From: Athripsodes cinereus
Taxonomy: Eukaryota > Arthropoda > Insecta > Trichoptera > Leptoceridae
DNA: 64,000 nucleotides
Assembly (NCBI GenBank): GCA_947579605.1
Contig: OX388311.1
Coordinates: forward strand, 27,034,951-27,098,950
Direction: 5' to 3'
Position 1 is the stretch's first letter; every line of letters begins with the position of its first letter. The position numbers were made by a program, and so were the translations under genes. The notes below the pieces were generated by a model, which was given only the letters and a program-made list of their open reading frames with translations, was not told where the DNA came from and did no database searches. This document shows, piece by piece, positions 1 through 10,870 of the stretch.

Positions 1-832
1 TCATCAAGTAAAAAATATAATTTGTTCTCAAGATGAAGTCCACCAAGCAACCCATTCGAATTCAGATGGATTAGATTAGACCATACATTCAAATATTCTA
101 ATTATACCTTATAAAACACAATTTTGTGGGGTTGGAATATAATTTTCCATCATCCGATCAATAAAAACTGACGAAGAAAAGTTACAACGTCAAGTTAATA
201 AGTGTGGTAATTCGCCTTGAAAAATACACTTATCATCAATACTCGAATACAGGAGTATGTACTTGTACTAGTATATAGTTGATTGATGTAACGAGTGATG
301 AAAGCAAACACGCGTGCGTAAGTAAGCCTGTCTTTATCAATGTTCAAGAAAGTTGACGAAGCATATTCAATCAAAAATCCATTAACATTTCAGCTCATAA
401 AATATAAACGACTATTATTATTATTATTGATAATAACAAAACCGAAACACTTATGTAAATAATACAACAATGGATATAGATCTAAAAGTTCCTTCGGTCC
501 ACTTACGAGATTAGAAAAGTTTGTAGTGTAAAGTAACCACGGAATGAGGTCAAAACTGAGCTACCCTCTACTTAATGATTTTCCAAAATATGAGCTACAA
601 TATCACATAAACAACAGGAAATGCATCACAATTAAGAACACAAAGAAAACAACCACCACATTTTTTAAATCGCAAATTGCAAATGTTTTTTCAAAAATGA
701 GATTTCAAATATACTACAAACTAAGTAGGTACGTCATTCCGTTTTAACAATATAAGCATTGGAAAATCGATCGAAAATACGCTTTTCATTATTGCAGATT
801 CATAATATATTTTAATGAGTACAAATATTGTA
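1..832. other. No gene seen
   Basis: AT-rich DNA with only short chance open frames. A (ATT)n run lies near 415-430. No repeat copy or RNA gene could be recognised here. Confidence 0.5.
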
Positions 833-1040
833 TCCCCGGTAAGAAAGGTGTCTTCCACTCATTTCTGTAAGTTTTCAAGTATCCTGTAAAAGGCAGGTGT
901 TTGTAAACCTCACGTATAAGACAATTAACATTTACGAGGCGCGCCATCCATCCAGAATGTCTCGATTTTTTATTGGCACGCAGGACAATCTGCATGATTA
1001 TTACGTGCTGTTAATCCATTGGCAGCCCAACTTGTGTCGC
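833..1040 (+). repeat. Repeat B, diverged copy
   Basis: This stretch aligns, with gaps, to the reverse complement of the better copy at 55903-56160. Shared blocks include 'gtcctgtaaaa.gc', 'ccatcc.gaatgtct', 'attggcacgcag' and the 'cccaacttgtg' near its 3' end. The 3' end lies at the right, so the copy reads on the plus strand. It is old, with several internal rearrangements. Confidence 0.55.
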
Positions 1041-4000
1041 AAAATAGGTTAAATGTCAAAGTGAAAGATTTTTTCTTTTAAGATTTATAATACTGTTTTA
1101 TTCTCCAAGACAATCCTCTTTTACTTGAATATAAAATTTGTTCTTTGTTTAAACCCCTTGAGCACTAAAGCTGTGTAAAAAGATTTTTAATGAAAATTAT
1201 AAATAATACCTATACCTACCTATACCTACCTATATCTAGGCGCCACCTACATAAGTTTCATTGTATCCTTGCTTTAGCCTTATATTATTACACGTGCCGA
1301 ATATAAGATGTACCAAACGGTTTTATGTAACAGATGAGTTATTTGCATTAAGGGCTATAATGTTTTAAAAGGAAACACTTAAGAAGCACCTACATAGGCT
1401 CAAAGAAATATTTAATCCAGCTATTTATCTACAACATTTTCGGATTCTCATAGTTACAAGAAGATTATTTTTTTTTTTAGAAATTATTATGTCAAATACT
1501 AACATGAGATCAAACAAAATACAAAGAAGAATCAAATAAGTGCACGTGAAAAAGGTTCCAAAAAGCAGAAGAAAAGGGTATCACCGAAATATTTTCATAA
1601 ATCTTCAGGGAATAAAATAGATTCTATGCAGGCTTTCTGTACACGTGACACGAGTCGGATGATCAAGAATAAAATAAGTAATTATTCTTATAATAAATAT
1701 AGTATTAAAAAAGTACCTACTAGTAAAAATAAATCACATTCACTTCTTGCAATAATGTATGAAACTTAACTTTTAGTTCCCCAAGAAACTGGAATAAGTT
1801 TACCATTTTTGACCGACGCCGACGGTATATACCAATACAAAAAGAAAGTATGAGGGAGGCTGGATTGACATCCACAAGTCGACCCCAGAGACGGTGCAGT
1901 GGCTTTCTGGACGGGAACCAAGGATTTGATTTGGAATGACTATTGAACGCAGAAATCTAGCTTAGAAAATCAACACAAGCCGAAGCCATCCAAAAGGTAC
2001 CTGAGTAAGTTCTTTGAGATTTGAATGAATACTATAAACACTACAAAGAATTCTTGCGACAAAGGCCAGTGGGAATAACTGTAAAGGAATATTTTCTAAT
2101 TTCTTGTTTACCTATTTTTTATTTTATTTTTCCTTTCACAAACAAACAGTTATAACACAAATGACAATACACAGACAAATCAATTACAATTAATAAACCA
2201 GCAAACCTATATTTTTTCATTGGTAATACCGATATATTCTTTTGTCTACATTTACAGTGACAGAACGCGTGTTTTTTCTAAATAGCTGAGAAAATGAGTA
2301 TAACATTTTTGGAACTTGTAAGTACCGACGGCCAATAGATTAAAACGTGTAATAAATACATTAAATAATCATTCTGTATTCTACTACGATCTTGCAAAGC
2401 AGCTACGAAACTGAGATGAGTAAATATTACAGTAATTACAAGGAGATCTTTGAAGTATTTATACTACAAGTACATATATTCAGCATTCACAGCCTTTCTG
2501 TTGTATTATTTTAACCTAGTGTTTGTTTCGCAAAAAAGTTTTAAATATATTTATTCCGGCGTTCTTTGTTAACGATTTCGTTTGAACATCTCATGAAACA
2601 AACAATATCTTGAATTCAATTTTATTTCTGTAAAAAGGATTTCGTTTGAAAATTTAGCGAACGATTGAATGTATAGAAGTACATTAAGTCAAATATAACT
2701 TATTTTTTCCTTATGGTAAAAAGATAATTAATAATAGAGTTCATAAAAATCGATTATAATAACAAACTGGAGGACTCCATTCGCCGTCAACAAAAGCTCA
2801 TGCGAGTGGTTAAGTTATAGTATTGATGGGGACATCTAGACGTATAAATAACTTACTTCAGTGAGTGTACGATTATGGCAGATACTTTTTGTATGAATAC
2901 ACGGAGACGGAGTATCTACCCAAATCTGTAGCAGAGATAGAGTAGAGAATCCGGTGAGGATAGGATAAGGAATTAGTAACGACCAGGTGAGGGTGACTAA
3001 TGGACGAACAGGGAGCGCAGCTAAATCATAAATGGGACTTGAGAAAATATCTAACGCACCGCACGTGATATTCACACCACAGCATAGTAAGTAGACTACA
3101 TAGTACTGTAGTATTAATCTCACTCCTACATACACATCGCTCATCATTTTTAAACCTTCACTACACCCTGAATCCCTACTTAATGTAGAACCTTCTCAGG
3201 TATGAACATGAAACAAAGTTTGTTTGGGAAAATTTAATGATTGTTAATTAAGGACGGTCATTGTAGCATGAATTTTATCAGCGACTGTTATTAATAATTA
3301 GGATAATCTTTTGAAACTTTGACAAGGAATAAAAGTTAATTTTTAAATTAAGCTAGAATATAAGGGGCGGGAGGTGGAACCAAAATGAATATAGGAAATT
3401 AAGCAGCTTTAAATGTGGTGAGCATTGGGGAGGATAACCTCTTCTCGGGAGTCTGGTTGTGGTGAATTGTTATATATGGCAACAATTAGTACTTCGTAAC
3501 ACGTCTGTAGCATTGAAACAAATTTATTTTACAACCCAAAAACTCGCTAGATGCTAAAGATAGAACTTAATACAAGAATTAAAGTTATCGGTGAATAATG
3601 AATAGTAGAACGTAAATGTTGCATTATCTATTTCTAAAGGTTACAGTCCAAAAAAGACACAATAGAGAAAAAATATATAAGAAATTCAAGTAATCACTAT
3701 TTATAAATTCAATTTATTTTCAAGGAAAATTATAATTAAATGAATTGACTACAAATCCATTACGAGAAAATGTCAATACGGTCATACTTTAATATTGATC
3801 CTTACAATAACCCTGTCTGTTCTAACAATGAGTTGCAAAGAATTCTTCAAATAGTGTCGAGTTTCGATGAAACTTGTACACGATTTTACAACAAAATAAT
3901 ATGGTTGGAATAGACAAAAATACCTAATATATCTTAATAGTATCTATATTAATGATCTAGATGCATTTTTCGTGGATTGTAAAAATATATAGATGTAAGT

Positions 4001-4045
4001 GAATAACCACTGTCCCCACCTAACTAACTGCTAACCACTGTCAAA
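1041..4045. other. No gene seen; two GC-richer patches
   Basis: Mostly AT-rich non-coding DNA. The patches at about 1810-2000 and 3365-3480 have higher GC and a texture of old transposon sequence, but no frame stays open and I recognise no family. The open frame at 2836-3147 (minus, 103 codons) has no recognisable motif and is probably chance. Confidence 0.4.
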
Positions 4046-4299
4046 AGACGAAAAACTGCATACTTTGGTCACATATTCCATGGAGGAAAATATGACCTTC
4101 TACAACTTATGGTAGAGTGAAAGATAGAGGGCAGACGGGGTTTGGGGCGTAAAAGAGCATCATGGCTCAAGAATCTGCGGCAGTGGTTTGGAATACTGGA
4201 TGCAGCAATACTCATCACACTGGCCTAGGAACGTGAGGAGGTTCAAGAGATGGTCGCCAAACTTCGTACGAGCGGAGCGGTACGAGAAGAAGAAGAAGT
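4046..4299 (+). pseudogene. LINE-D: 3' end of a decayed non-LTR reverse transcriptase
   Basis: One reading frame gives the C-terminal block typical of insect non-LTR reverse transcriptases: a FGHI motif, then KIEGRR, a GRKR basic run, SWLKNLRQWFG, and a terminal helix rich in E and R. Two in-frame stops (after LMVE and after TLA) show it is dead. The sequence ends in a purine-rich gaagaagaag tail, which would be the 3' end of the insert. Only about 85 codons remain, so the copy is heavily 5'-truncated, as is normal for LINE insertions. The clade is not settled; RTE- or Jockey-type elements have comparable C-termini. Confidence 0.7.
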
Positions 4300-5480
4300 G
4301 AATTACATGAAAACAAATTTAACGGAAGGCTCAAAAATAAGAGTTTATTTAAAAAAAACATTTCTTTATTTGAATTGATAATTTCAAACAAAGCAGCTAA
4401 AAAATATAATTCTCAAAGGGTCGAAAAAAGATAATCTCTAAAATCTCAGTTTACACGTGAATCAATAACAGAATAATCCACTAAAAAGAGATTCTCCACA
4501 ATAAATCCAATTTCGTTGAACAATGCCAAAATTTATTAGATCGCACCAAATATAATGTCGTCTATAAAAAGGATTCTATTATATCCTTTCGGGTAACAAT
4601 TAATAATGACTTGGTTTTTTATTGCTACAAAGACGTAAGAGAGGGGAGACAATGCTTTCTTTGAGATATAAAAAGTGTGAAATTATCAGACAAAAGGAAA
4701 AGTTTTGAATATTAAAAGTTACATTAACATTTCGAGAGTATTCAACCATTAAATTTAAATTACACCCGATAAAAAGTACGCACAAATCCTCGTCTGAGGG
4801 AGAGTTTCACGATTACCTCTACGCACTGGCGACACAAAATAATAAACTATTATTAAAATAATCCTGCTCATCTCGTTATTATTATTTACCGGCTTTGCGT
4901 GTCTAGACCTCCCAGACACAGCGTATCCACTCACGTATTTATCCTATGATTAGTGGCTCTCACTTCTCTACCATTTATCAGTCACACATCCTGTGATAAA
5001 TATATGCGTACGGATAACTCCCCCAATCTACCGACATACAAACACACCTAAAGCATCCTGAGGCATACACATAGTCACACATATTATAAACACGGACGTC
5101 CCGTATTTTCAGGTTTGTTTGACACTTCACCCATGTTTACTTGGAGACACTTTAGTTCATACTGTTCATACTCTGTATGTGGTTTATTTGCATGGAAACA
5201 TTATATAGTTTCTAAGACGCGGAGATGATGAATTCGATGGTCCTTAAAGTGATAACCAGATGTGGTCTAATTTTAATTGATCAAATCCAACTGAGTAATA
5301 GGTTCAAAGTGGAATACGAAAGCGAAGGAAACAGATCAGTAGCACGCTCGTGGGACTTTTATCCAGTTTTGGAGTTTATTGCGATAATCACGAATATTAA
5401 ATAACTACATCAACATTCCATCTAGAAATCTAGACGTTTTTCAACAGCTCAGGGAAGAGATATCATAAAAACTACTAAGT
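4300..5480. other. No gene seen
   Basis: AT-rich stretch with a slightly GC-richer patch at about 4890-5150 that holds no open frame of note. No repeat family was recognised. Confidence 0.4.
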
Positions 5481-5822
5481 ATGCTAAGTATGCGCATGCT
5501 TAAGATCCATTGGTCGGAGCACGTCGAAAACGAAGAAGTATTAACCAGGGTAGGCGAAAAAAGGCAACTCCTTAAGAGAATCAGCCAACAACGAGCTAAC
5601 TGGATTGGCCACAACATCAGGCACCCAGGACTACTCATCGCCATCGCGGAGGGTAAGACCGAGGGAACAAATGGCAGAGGCCGACCAAGAGACGCATATA
5701 TGGACCAACTGAAGAGGGACATGAACTGTGGCTCATACGTAGAGCTTAAAAGACTGGCTGAGAATAGGGAGGAATGGAGAAGAAAAACCAAACTCGTTGC
5801 AGACCAATCCAATGGATTGTAA
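5481..5822 (+). pseudogene. LINE-A: C-terminal fragment of a non-LTR reverse transcriptase
   Basis: An open frame of 113 codons encodes the end of a LINE ORF2-type protein: RMLKIHW near the start, EEVLTRVGEKRQLL, WIGHNIRHPG, GRGRPRDAYMDQLKRDM, and an ELKRLAENREEWRR helix before the stop. This order (LKIHW, WIGH, GRPR, REEWR) is the usual tail of RTE-like and related insect elements, which make DNA from their own RNA at the target site. The endonuclease and the catalytic RT domain are missing, so this is a 5'-truncated copy and not a working gene. The same family occurs inverted at 6510-8045 and decayed at 30900-31145. A short (ta)n run follows the stop and is probably its tail. Confidence 0.8.
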
Positions 5823-6509
5823 CTAAATATATATATGCTATCAATTACCTAGGAAGATTAAAAATTTCACAAAGAAATAAGATATCTCGTCTACGCTTTT
5901 ATCCATGGTCCAAGATCGATATTATTTAGCAATGCTACACATCGTGAAAAAATGAAAATATAATTTCCTTTATTGATACCCCTGAGACGTTTGTACACAA
6001 ATGTGAAAACAAAAGTAAGAGTACAAAGACACATGGTCTGCATGTTTATAGCGAGATGAAATGAAATACAGAACAATAAATTTAAACCAATGAGCATAAA
6101 GCAGCATAAATATAAATATGGAGACATAGAATAATATTCGCTAGCGGAAGTAAAAACTAAACGAGCAGTCAAGATGAATAAGAAATATTATACTCAAAAT
6201 TTGCGTTTTGAAGTCCGATGAAGAAAAATGATAATACTTCGGAATACGAAATAAGCATTGAGAAAATAATAACACACAAGAAAATAAAGAAATAAAATTG
6301 TTAGACTTGAGGTAAAAATATGGAAAATAACAAAAAAATATCATCGTAGAAATAGTTTTATGGACTTACGTTGAATAAAAATCAGATGTGCGACTGAGAT
6401 GTGAATAGAATAATCAAAGTAAACATGAATTTAATAATAAAATACTACACTCTCGTCAACATAAATCTTCTTACCATTGAAAAATCGATTCTCTCTCTCT
6501 ATATAATGA
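5823..6509. other. No gene seen
   Basis: AT-rich spacer between two LINE-A copies that face each other tail to tail. A (CT)n run lies at about 6489-6500, next to the 3' end of the minus-strand LINE-A copy. Confidence 0.4.
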
Positions 6510-6628
6510 GTTACAATCCATTGGATTGGTCTGCAACGAGTTTGGATTTTCTTCTCCATTCCTCCCTATTCTCAGCCAGTCTTTTCAACTCTACGTATGA
6601 GCCACAGTTCATGTCCCTCTTCAGTTGA

Positions 6629-6636
6629 TCCATATA
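6629..6636. repeat. Target-site duplication, left copy (tccatata)
   Basis: The eight bases tccatata occur here and again at 7173-7180. Removing one copy with the DNA between them restores an unbroken LINE-A sequence matching 5481-5822 across the junction (the DAYMDQLK codons). Confidence 0.8.
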
Positions 6637-6693
6637 ATAATAATAATAAAAAATCTTTATTGCACAAAAAAACAAACATTATTAAAATATAAA

Positions 6694-6704
6694 TATTGTA
6701 GAAC
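6694..6704. repeat. Target-site duplication of the inner insert, left copy
   Basis: The 11 bases tattgtagaac occur here and at 7099-7109, on either side of the LINE-B fragment. Confidence 0.75.
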
Positions 6705-7098
6705 AGGCAGCGGAAATGCGGTTCCTCAGGGGAGTGGCTGGTGTGTCATTGAGAGACCGTATAAGGAATACGTATGTTCGTGAGGCTCTCAATGTGGAAC
6801 CGGTACTCCTGCATATAGAGAGGTCGCAGTTGTGATGGCTGGGTCACGTTCTCCGCATGCCAGAGGACAGACTACCACTTAGATCTTTGGAGGCTGTGGG
6901 AGAGGGCAGAAGACCGGTGGGCCGCCCTAGAAGAAGCTGGCAAGGGCAGGTGTCAAACTTGTGTGATGAAAGACTTGGTTTGGAGTGGCCAGAGGTCCTG
7001 GAAGCAGCGGTGGACAGGGATCTCTGGAGGAGGTACCTAGGCGCAATGGGCCCCCGACCCAACTAGGACAAGGGGAAGAAGATGTATGTATGTATGTA
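6705..7098 (+). pseudogene. LINE-B: 5'-truncated fragment of a second non-LTR element
   Basis: The plus strand encodes a nearly continuous C-terminal RT tail ending at 7066: MRFLRGVAGVSLRDRIRN, WLGHVLRMPEDRLP, GRRPVGRPRRSW, and EWPEVLEAAVDRDLW before the stop. A single in-frame TGA (where CGA would give SQLRWLGH) interrupts it. The 3' end is a (tgta)n tail, followed at once by the second copy of the 11-bp target duplication. The fragment is clearly a different LINE family from LINE-A, and younger than both elements that enclose it, since it interrupts the short repeat that interrupts LINE-A. A diverged relative lies at 44680-44800. Confidence 0.8.
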
Positions 7099-7109
7099 TA
7101 TTGTAGAAC
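7099..7109. repeat. Target-site duplication of the inner insert, right copy
   Basis: Second copy of tattgtagaac, directly after the (tgta)n tail of the LINE-B fragment. Confidence 0.75.
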
Positions 7110-7172
7110 CACACAAATAAATTTGTGCAATGGGCGAGTTTATCGCAGAAGCGCGATATCTTCCAACTAACT

Positions 7173-7180
7173 TCCATATA
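7173..7180. repeat. Target-site duplication, right copy (tccatata)
   Basis: Second copy of the 8-bp duplication made when the short repeat entered LINE-A. Confidence 0.8.
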
Positions 7181-8045
7181 CGCATCTCTTGGTCGGCCTC
7201 TGCCACTTGTGCCCTCGGTCCTACCCTCCGCGATGGCGTAGAGCAGTCCTGGGTGCCTGATGTTGTGGCCAATCCAGTTAGCTCGTTGTTGGCTGATTCT
7301 CTTAAGAAGTTGCCTTTTTTCGCCTACCCTGGTTAACACTTCTTCATTTTCCAGTGGATTTTCAGCATGCGTCTGTAGCACCACATCTCAAAGGCCACCA
7401 ACCGTCCGCTTTCACTCTTGCTGATGGTCCATGTCTCACAACCATAAAGCAGAATGCTCCATACAAAGGCATTAGTAAGATTCTTCCTTACGCTTAAATC
7501 AATATTTGGGGATTCCAATATTTTTGATTTTTTGTTGAAGGCAATCCTTGCCTGGTTTATTCTGCTCACAATTTCCGATTTGGAACGTCCATCCTGGTTT
7601 ATTCTGCTGCCCAAGTAGGTACAAGAAATCTCTTACTTGTTTGATTTTCACTCCATTTATAGCAATATTCGCAGTGGCTTTCTCCCTTCCAACGACCATA
7701 CATTTTGTTTTGTCTTTATTAATTTTCATGTTGTACTTTGACAGCAGTTTACTTTCTATTTTTCCTAAAGCTTCGTTCAGCTCCATCTCGGAGTCTGCGA
7801 GCAGTGATATATCGTCAGCATATCGAATCATGTCGACCTTTTTCCCATTTATTTTACTCCTGTCTAGTTCTTCATTTCTTCTCTCAGTTCCTCAATAGCT
7901 CGCTGTATATAGCAGTTAAAGAGTGCTGGCGACATTGAGCATCCCTGTCTTACACCTTGTTCGACCTTCGCTTCTGCGCAGCTTTCTCCGCTTTTAGTTA
8001 CAGCCATTTCGTTCTTGTTTAAGTTCCAGATTGCTCCATCGATCT

Positions 8046-8530
8046 GCCTACTTCAACTCAGCACCTTACCTGTACACTACATTTCTTCAAACATAATTTT
8101 GTTTTTATAAAATCAAACATCTCACATCATTTTTACAATGTTAAAGTCACTATACTCATATTGAGCTAAATCATATTGTTAATTTTTATAAGTACTTACT
8201 TCCTTTTTCTATTAATAATTGATTCACATGTACCTACCTTAAGAAACTTAAAATTTTAGTTAATAATCTAGCATTTTTGCTCTTCTCTGATTTGGGTTTT
8301 CTGTGGTTTCCCCATTTCGCAATAAGGTAAATACCGGAGAAGTTAGATATTTATATGTATTTTTCTTAAATTATTCTCTCGTGAATCCGTCCACAGCGGT
8401 TCACTTTCCAATAGTTTTTTATCACTGAATTATAATTACTTTCTTATCAACACGGGCTTCTCCCAACTTTCTTTTGTTCAAATCCTATAAATACTAATTG
8501 TCTCTGTATCTTGTTTCACTTTTTTACTAA
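8046..8530. other. No gene seen
   Basis: AT-rich stretch upstream of the hammerhead-like site. It could include the body of the element that carries that site, but nothing in it is recognisable. Confidence 0.4.
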
Positions 8531-8574
8531 TCGCCTGATGATGGAGACGAGAGTCTCCGAATACTAGTACGCGA
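8531..8574 (+). ncRNA. Hammerhead-ribozyme-like motif, single copy
   Basis: The order of parts matches a type I hammerhead. Stem I is tcgc (8531-8534) pairing with gcga (8571-8574). The core CTGATGA is at 8535-8541. After one extra T comes stem II, ggagac/gtctcc with a gaga loop (8543-8558), then GAA (8559-8561). Stem III is the self-complementary tactagta (8562-8569), and C8570 sits at the cleavage position. The usual GAAA with an A-U closing pair is here GAA plus a U-A pair. The extra T between core and stem II departs from the classical consensus. A loopless stem III implies it would act as a dimer, as proposed for ribozymes of Penelope-like elements. An ataaag signal follows within 20 bases. 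Activity is inferred only. Confidence 0.5.
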
Positions 8575-10049
8575 AGTTAATAAAGTCATTTGGAAGTTAA
8601 CTACATATTGTGTTTTTTTTCAATTATCTTTCATTATAATGTTGGTGAGCATTTTAGAAGCGTGTGATATCATGCTTAATGTTCTGTGTTGTTCGCATTT
8701 CTATATGATATTATTTCTACATATTATTATGTTATATTGCTTATGAGTGTAAAATGTTTGGAAATGATTGTCATGGATGTAAAAATATTACTTCGCCATG
8801 TTCTCCGTGGGGTGAGCTTGGTATGAAAAGTTTTTCTGTAATCCAATATAATAATATTCAAGCCTATCGATTGTATGTATTTTTTCTCCTTAAATTGCGA
8901 CATCGCAACATTGTTTCTACACATAAGAGAATAAGAAAATAAAACCTCAAACTTTGTATTTTAAAACAAAAGTATTTTTAAACAAAACAAAAGAAAGATG
9001 AATAAAAAGGATTGAATTCTTTTAGACAAATTATGACATATTCTGATGTAAAAAAGAGTCCGTTTTTTATCCGTTCTTATAACAACAATCCTAGAGGGTT
9101 AGAGATGATATGGGGAAAAAAATACCTAACTAACCCAAAATTGTTCAGAATGTCCGTATACATCTTCTTATCCCAGTAGGAATTTTATAGGGCGAATTAT
9201 GTCAAAGACGATTTTGTATAAAATCTTTCTATTATTTCAGTTTAAAAGCAAGACCTTAAATATGGACATCATTTGTCGGACAAAACCTTTAAGGGAACCC
9301 CGTGCCTGTCTTGACAATTTTGATGACAATAGTACGGATAAATTTTTGAAATATTCAGAAATTCGTTTTTCAACACTGTTATTGAATTAAATTAAAACGA
9401 GTAACAGTTCATTTCATTAAATAAATAAAAAATATGTGAAAAAATTACAAACAAAAATATCTTATGAAGATGCTTCAAAAGAAAGACAGAAATAAAAAGT
9501 GACATGTAGAAACAAATTAAATATAAACAATATATCACGTGATGTTAAAACGTAACCTATTTAGATTATTGACATATTCAATAGACGATAAATTTCAGTC
9601 TTATCTGATTATGGCCCCCATACATCTTACATAACATACATGCATACTATATCTATCCCTTTCCTTTTATTATGCGAAGGCACGAAGGTTGACAGTGTCG
9701 GTGATAGAGGAATACACACACAATATCTACAATGATTATTACTACTTCCACTTATGTATTACTATAGACTAAGACTATATCTACGTAGGTATATAATTCT
9801 TCCTTGTCTTGTTATCTTCATACTTGGAAAGTGTATTAGGTTAATGTGTCGCTAAATACCTACTCAAATTTAACAGTAAGGGGTGAGTTTAAATAAATAA
9901 TTTATTATCGAACAATGCTTTTAGATCTCAACAATTCTAAGCATAAACAGGGGTTAGAATATCCTCTATAGATATGTTTATTAAAAAAATATGAGGGAAA
10001 TGAATATCCTAAACGCGATAAACTTATTGTGCAAAATTATTCGTTTACA
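8575..10049. other. No gene seen
   Basis: AT-rich DNA. The tail of the 8531 element (ataaag, then poly-T at about 8612-8620) occupies the first 50 bases. The rest holds only short chance frames. Confidence 0.4.
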
Positions 10050-10112
10050 CCATGTAGTAACCTTATTGTTTGTATCCAAATATTTTGTACAATAAAGTTT
10101 ATTATTATTGTT
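10050..10112 (+). repeat. 3' tail of an interspersed repeat
   Basis: The text 'ttgtacaataaag' followed by (ttatta)n has the form of a LINE or SINE 3' end with a polyadenylation signal and simple tail. The body upstream is not recognisable. Confidence 0.35.
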
Positions 10113-10244
10113 ATCCTACGTGTAAGCGTCAATTGAAAATTATATAAGTACCTATATCTTATGTCTCGACGAAAATAACGCTACAGATTATATGAAAAAT
10201 CACTAGGATAGAAAAAAAAACAAAATAAATATGGAATTCATATT

Positions 10245-10276
10245 ATAATATAATAGATTAATAATATAATAGATTA
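10245..10276. repeat. Tandem repeat, 2 x 16 bp
   Basis: The unit ataatataatagatta occurs twice head to tail without a mismatch. Confidence 0.85.
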
Positions 10277-10583
10277 CACGAGTACACGTTTTATTGACCT
10301 AAAATAGACATACATCATAATATATAAAAGGGAACATAATTTTGATTGATGCCAGTAAAAACGCTTCATAACAAATTGGTGGATAAGGTATTAAGTTAAA
10401 TTTCACCCTCCAAACAATCAGTCAATAATAATAAACATGGATATTGTTTAGAGACAAGCACCGCGCTACTGCGATTCAATGGCAGATTTGAGAGATTTAC
10501 CTTCGCAGCGATCGTATGAATCAAGCGCAAAGGATTCAGCAAGCATAATATTAAACAAGTACAGCGTGGTATAGATAGTACAA

Positions 10584-10600
10584 ACACACACACACACACA
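10584..10600. repeat. (AC)n microsatellite
   Basis: An uninterrupted run of eight AC units, inside otherwise unremarkable sequence. Confidence 0.9.
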
Positions 10601-10737
10601 ATATGTAATAATATCTATAGTATCTAGTCGTTATATTTATTACCGTACACAGTAAATTTATCTTCCGCCAAGTACAACGAATACCTACATAAATTCACAT
10701 CTGCAATGCGAAATATATTACAATACCATATATAGGA

Positions 10738-10870
10738 CGGTGGTGGTTATAGCATAGTGGCTATCCTAATACATTCACACACCAATGTTCGGGTCCCTCA
10801 CGGTTCAACATTGTTTGAATATTATGGAAAATAAAAGTGTTTAACGGATAAAATACAATAGTACATATAC
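10738..10870 (+). mobile_element. tRNA-derived SINE head
   Basis: The segment carries both internal RNA polymerase III promoter boxes. Box A is tagcatagtgg (10750-10760), a full match to TRGCNNAGYGG. Box B is tgttcgggtcc (10786-10796), close to GGTTCGANTCC. They are 25 bases apart, within the range of tRNA-derived SINEs. The rest does not fold as a tRNA cloverleaf by eye, so a true tRNA gene is unlikely. The 3' limit is unclear. Confidence 0.5.

Larger units (their letters stand above)
6637..7172 (-). mobile_element. Repeat C-like short element inserted in LINE-A, itself interrupted
   Basis: The insert is framed by the tccatata duplication. Its left end is an (AAT)n run followed by 'tttattgcac', the reverse of a 3' tail with an AATAAA-type signal, so it reads on the minus strand. 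Its right end carries 'gggcgagtttatcgc' and 'tcttccaactaac', the block shared with repeat C copies at 13196-13318 and 62441-62575. Without the later insert at 6705-7098 and the second copy of its target, the element is about 130 bp. It has no coding capacity and must have been moved by another element's machinery. Confidence 0.7.
6510..8045 (-). pseudogene. LINE-A: broken non-LTR reverse transcriptase with a nested insertion
   Basis: Read on the minus strand from 8045, fragments of one reverse transcriptase follow in order. First comes the GVRQGCSMSPALFN palm motif (about 7900-7950), then the catalytic YADD motif (RYADDISLLADSE, about 7790-7830), then LLYGCETWTIS and CYRRMLKIHW (about 7350-7450), then WIGHNIRHPG and GRGRPRDAYM (about 7185-7290). 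The final block, from MNCGSYVELKRLA to the stop, lies beyond an insertion at about 6510-6628. At least three frameshifts separate the pieces, so the gene is dead. No endonuclease domain is present; the copy is 5'-truncated. Sequence between 6637 and 7172 does not belong to it: it is a later insert bounded by an 8-bp duplication. The family is the same as at 5481-5822. RTE-like is my best guess for the clade. Confidence 0.85.

Noticed and set aside
5441..5812. 123-codon minus-strand frame
   Set aside because: It is antisense to the LINE-A reverse transcriptase fragment, whose plus-strand product is recognisable.
10569..10600. CRISPR-like or regulatory repeat
   Set aside because: It is a plain AC microsatellite in an animal genome.
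10738..10820. Possible true tRNA gene
   Set aside because: The A and B boxes are present, but the arms do not fold into a cloverleaf by eye and the acceptor stem is missing.
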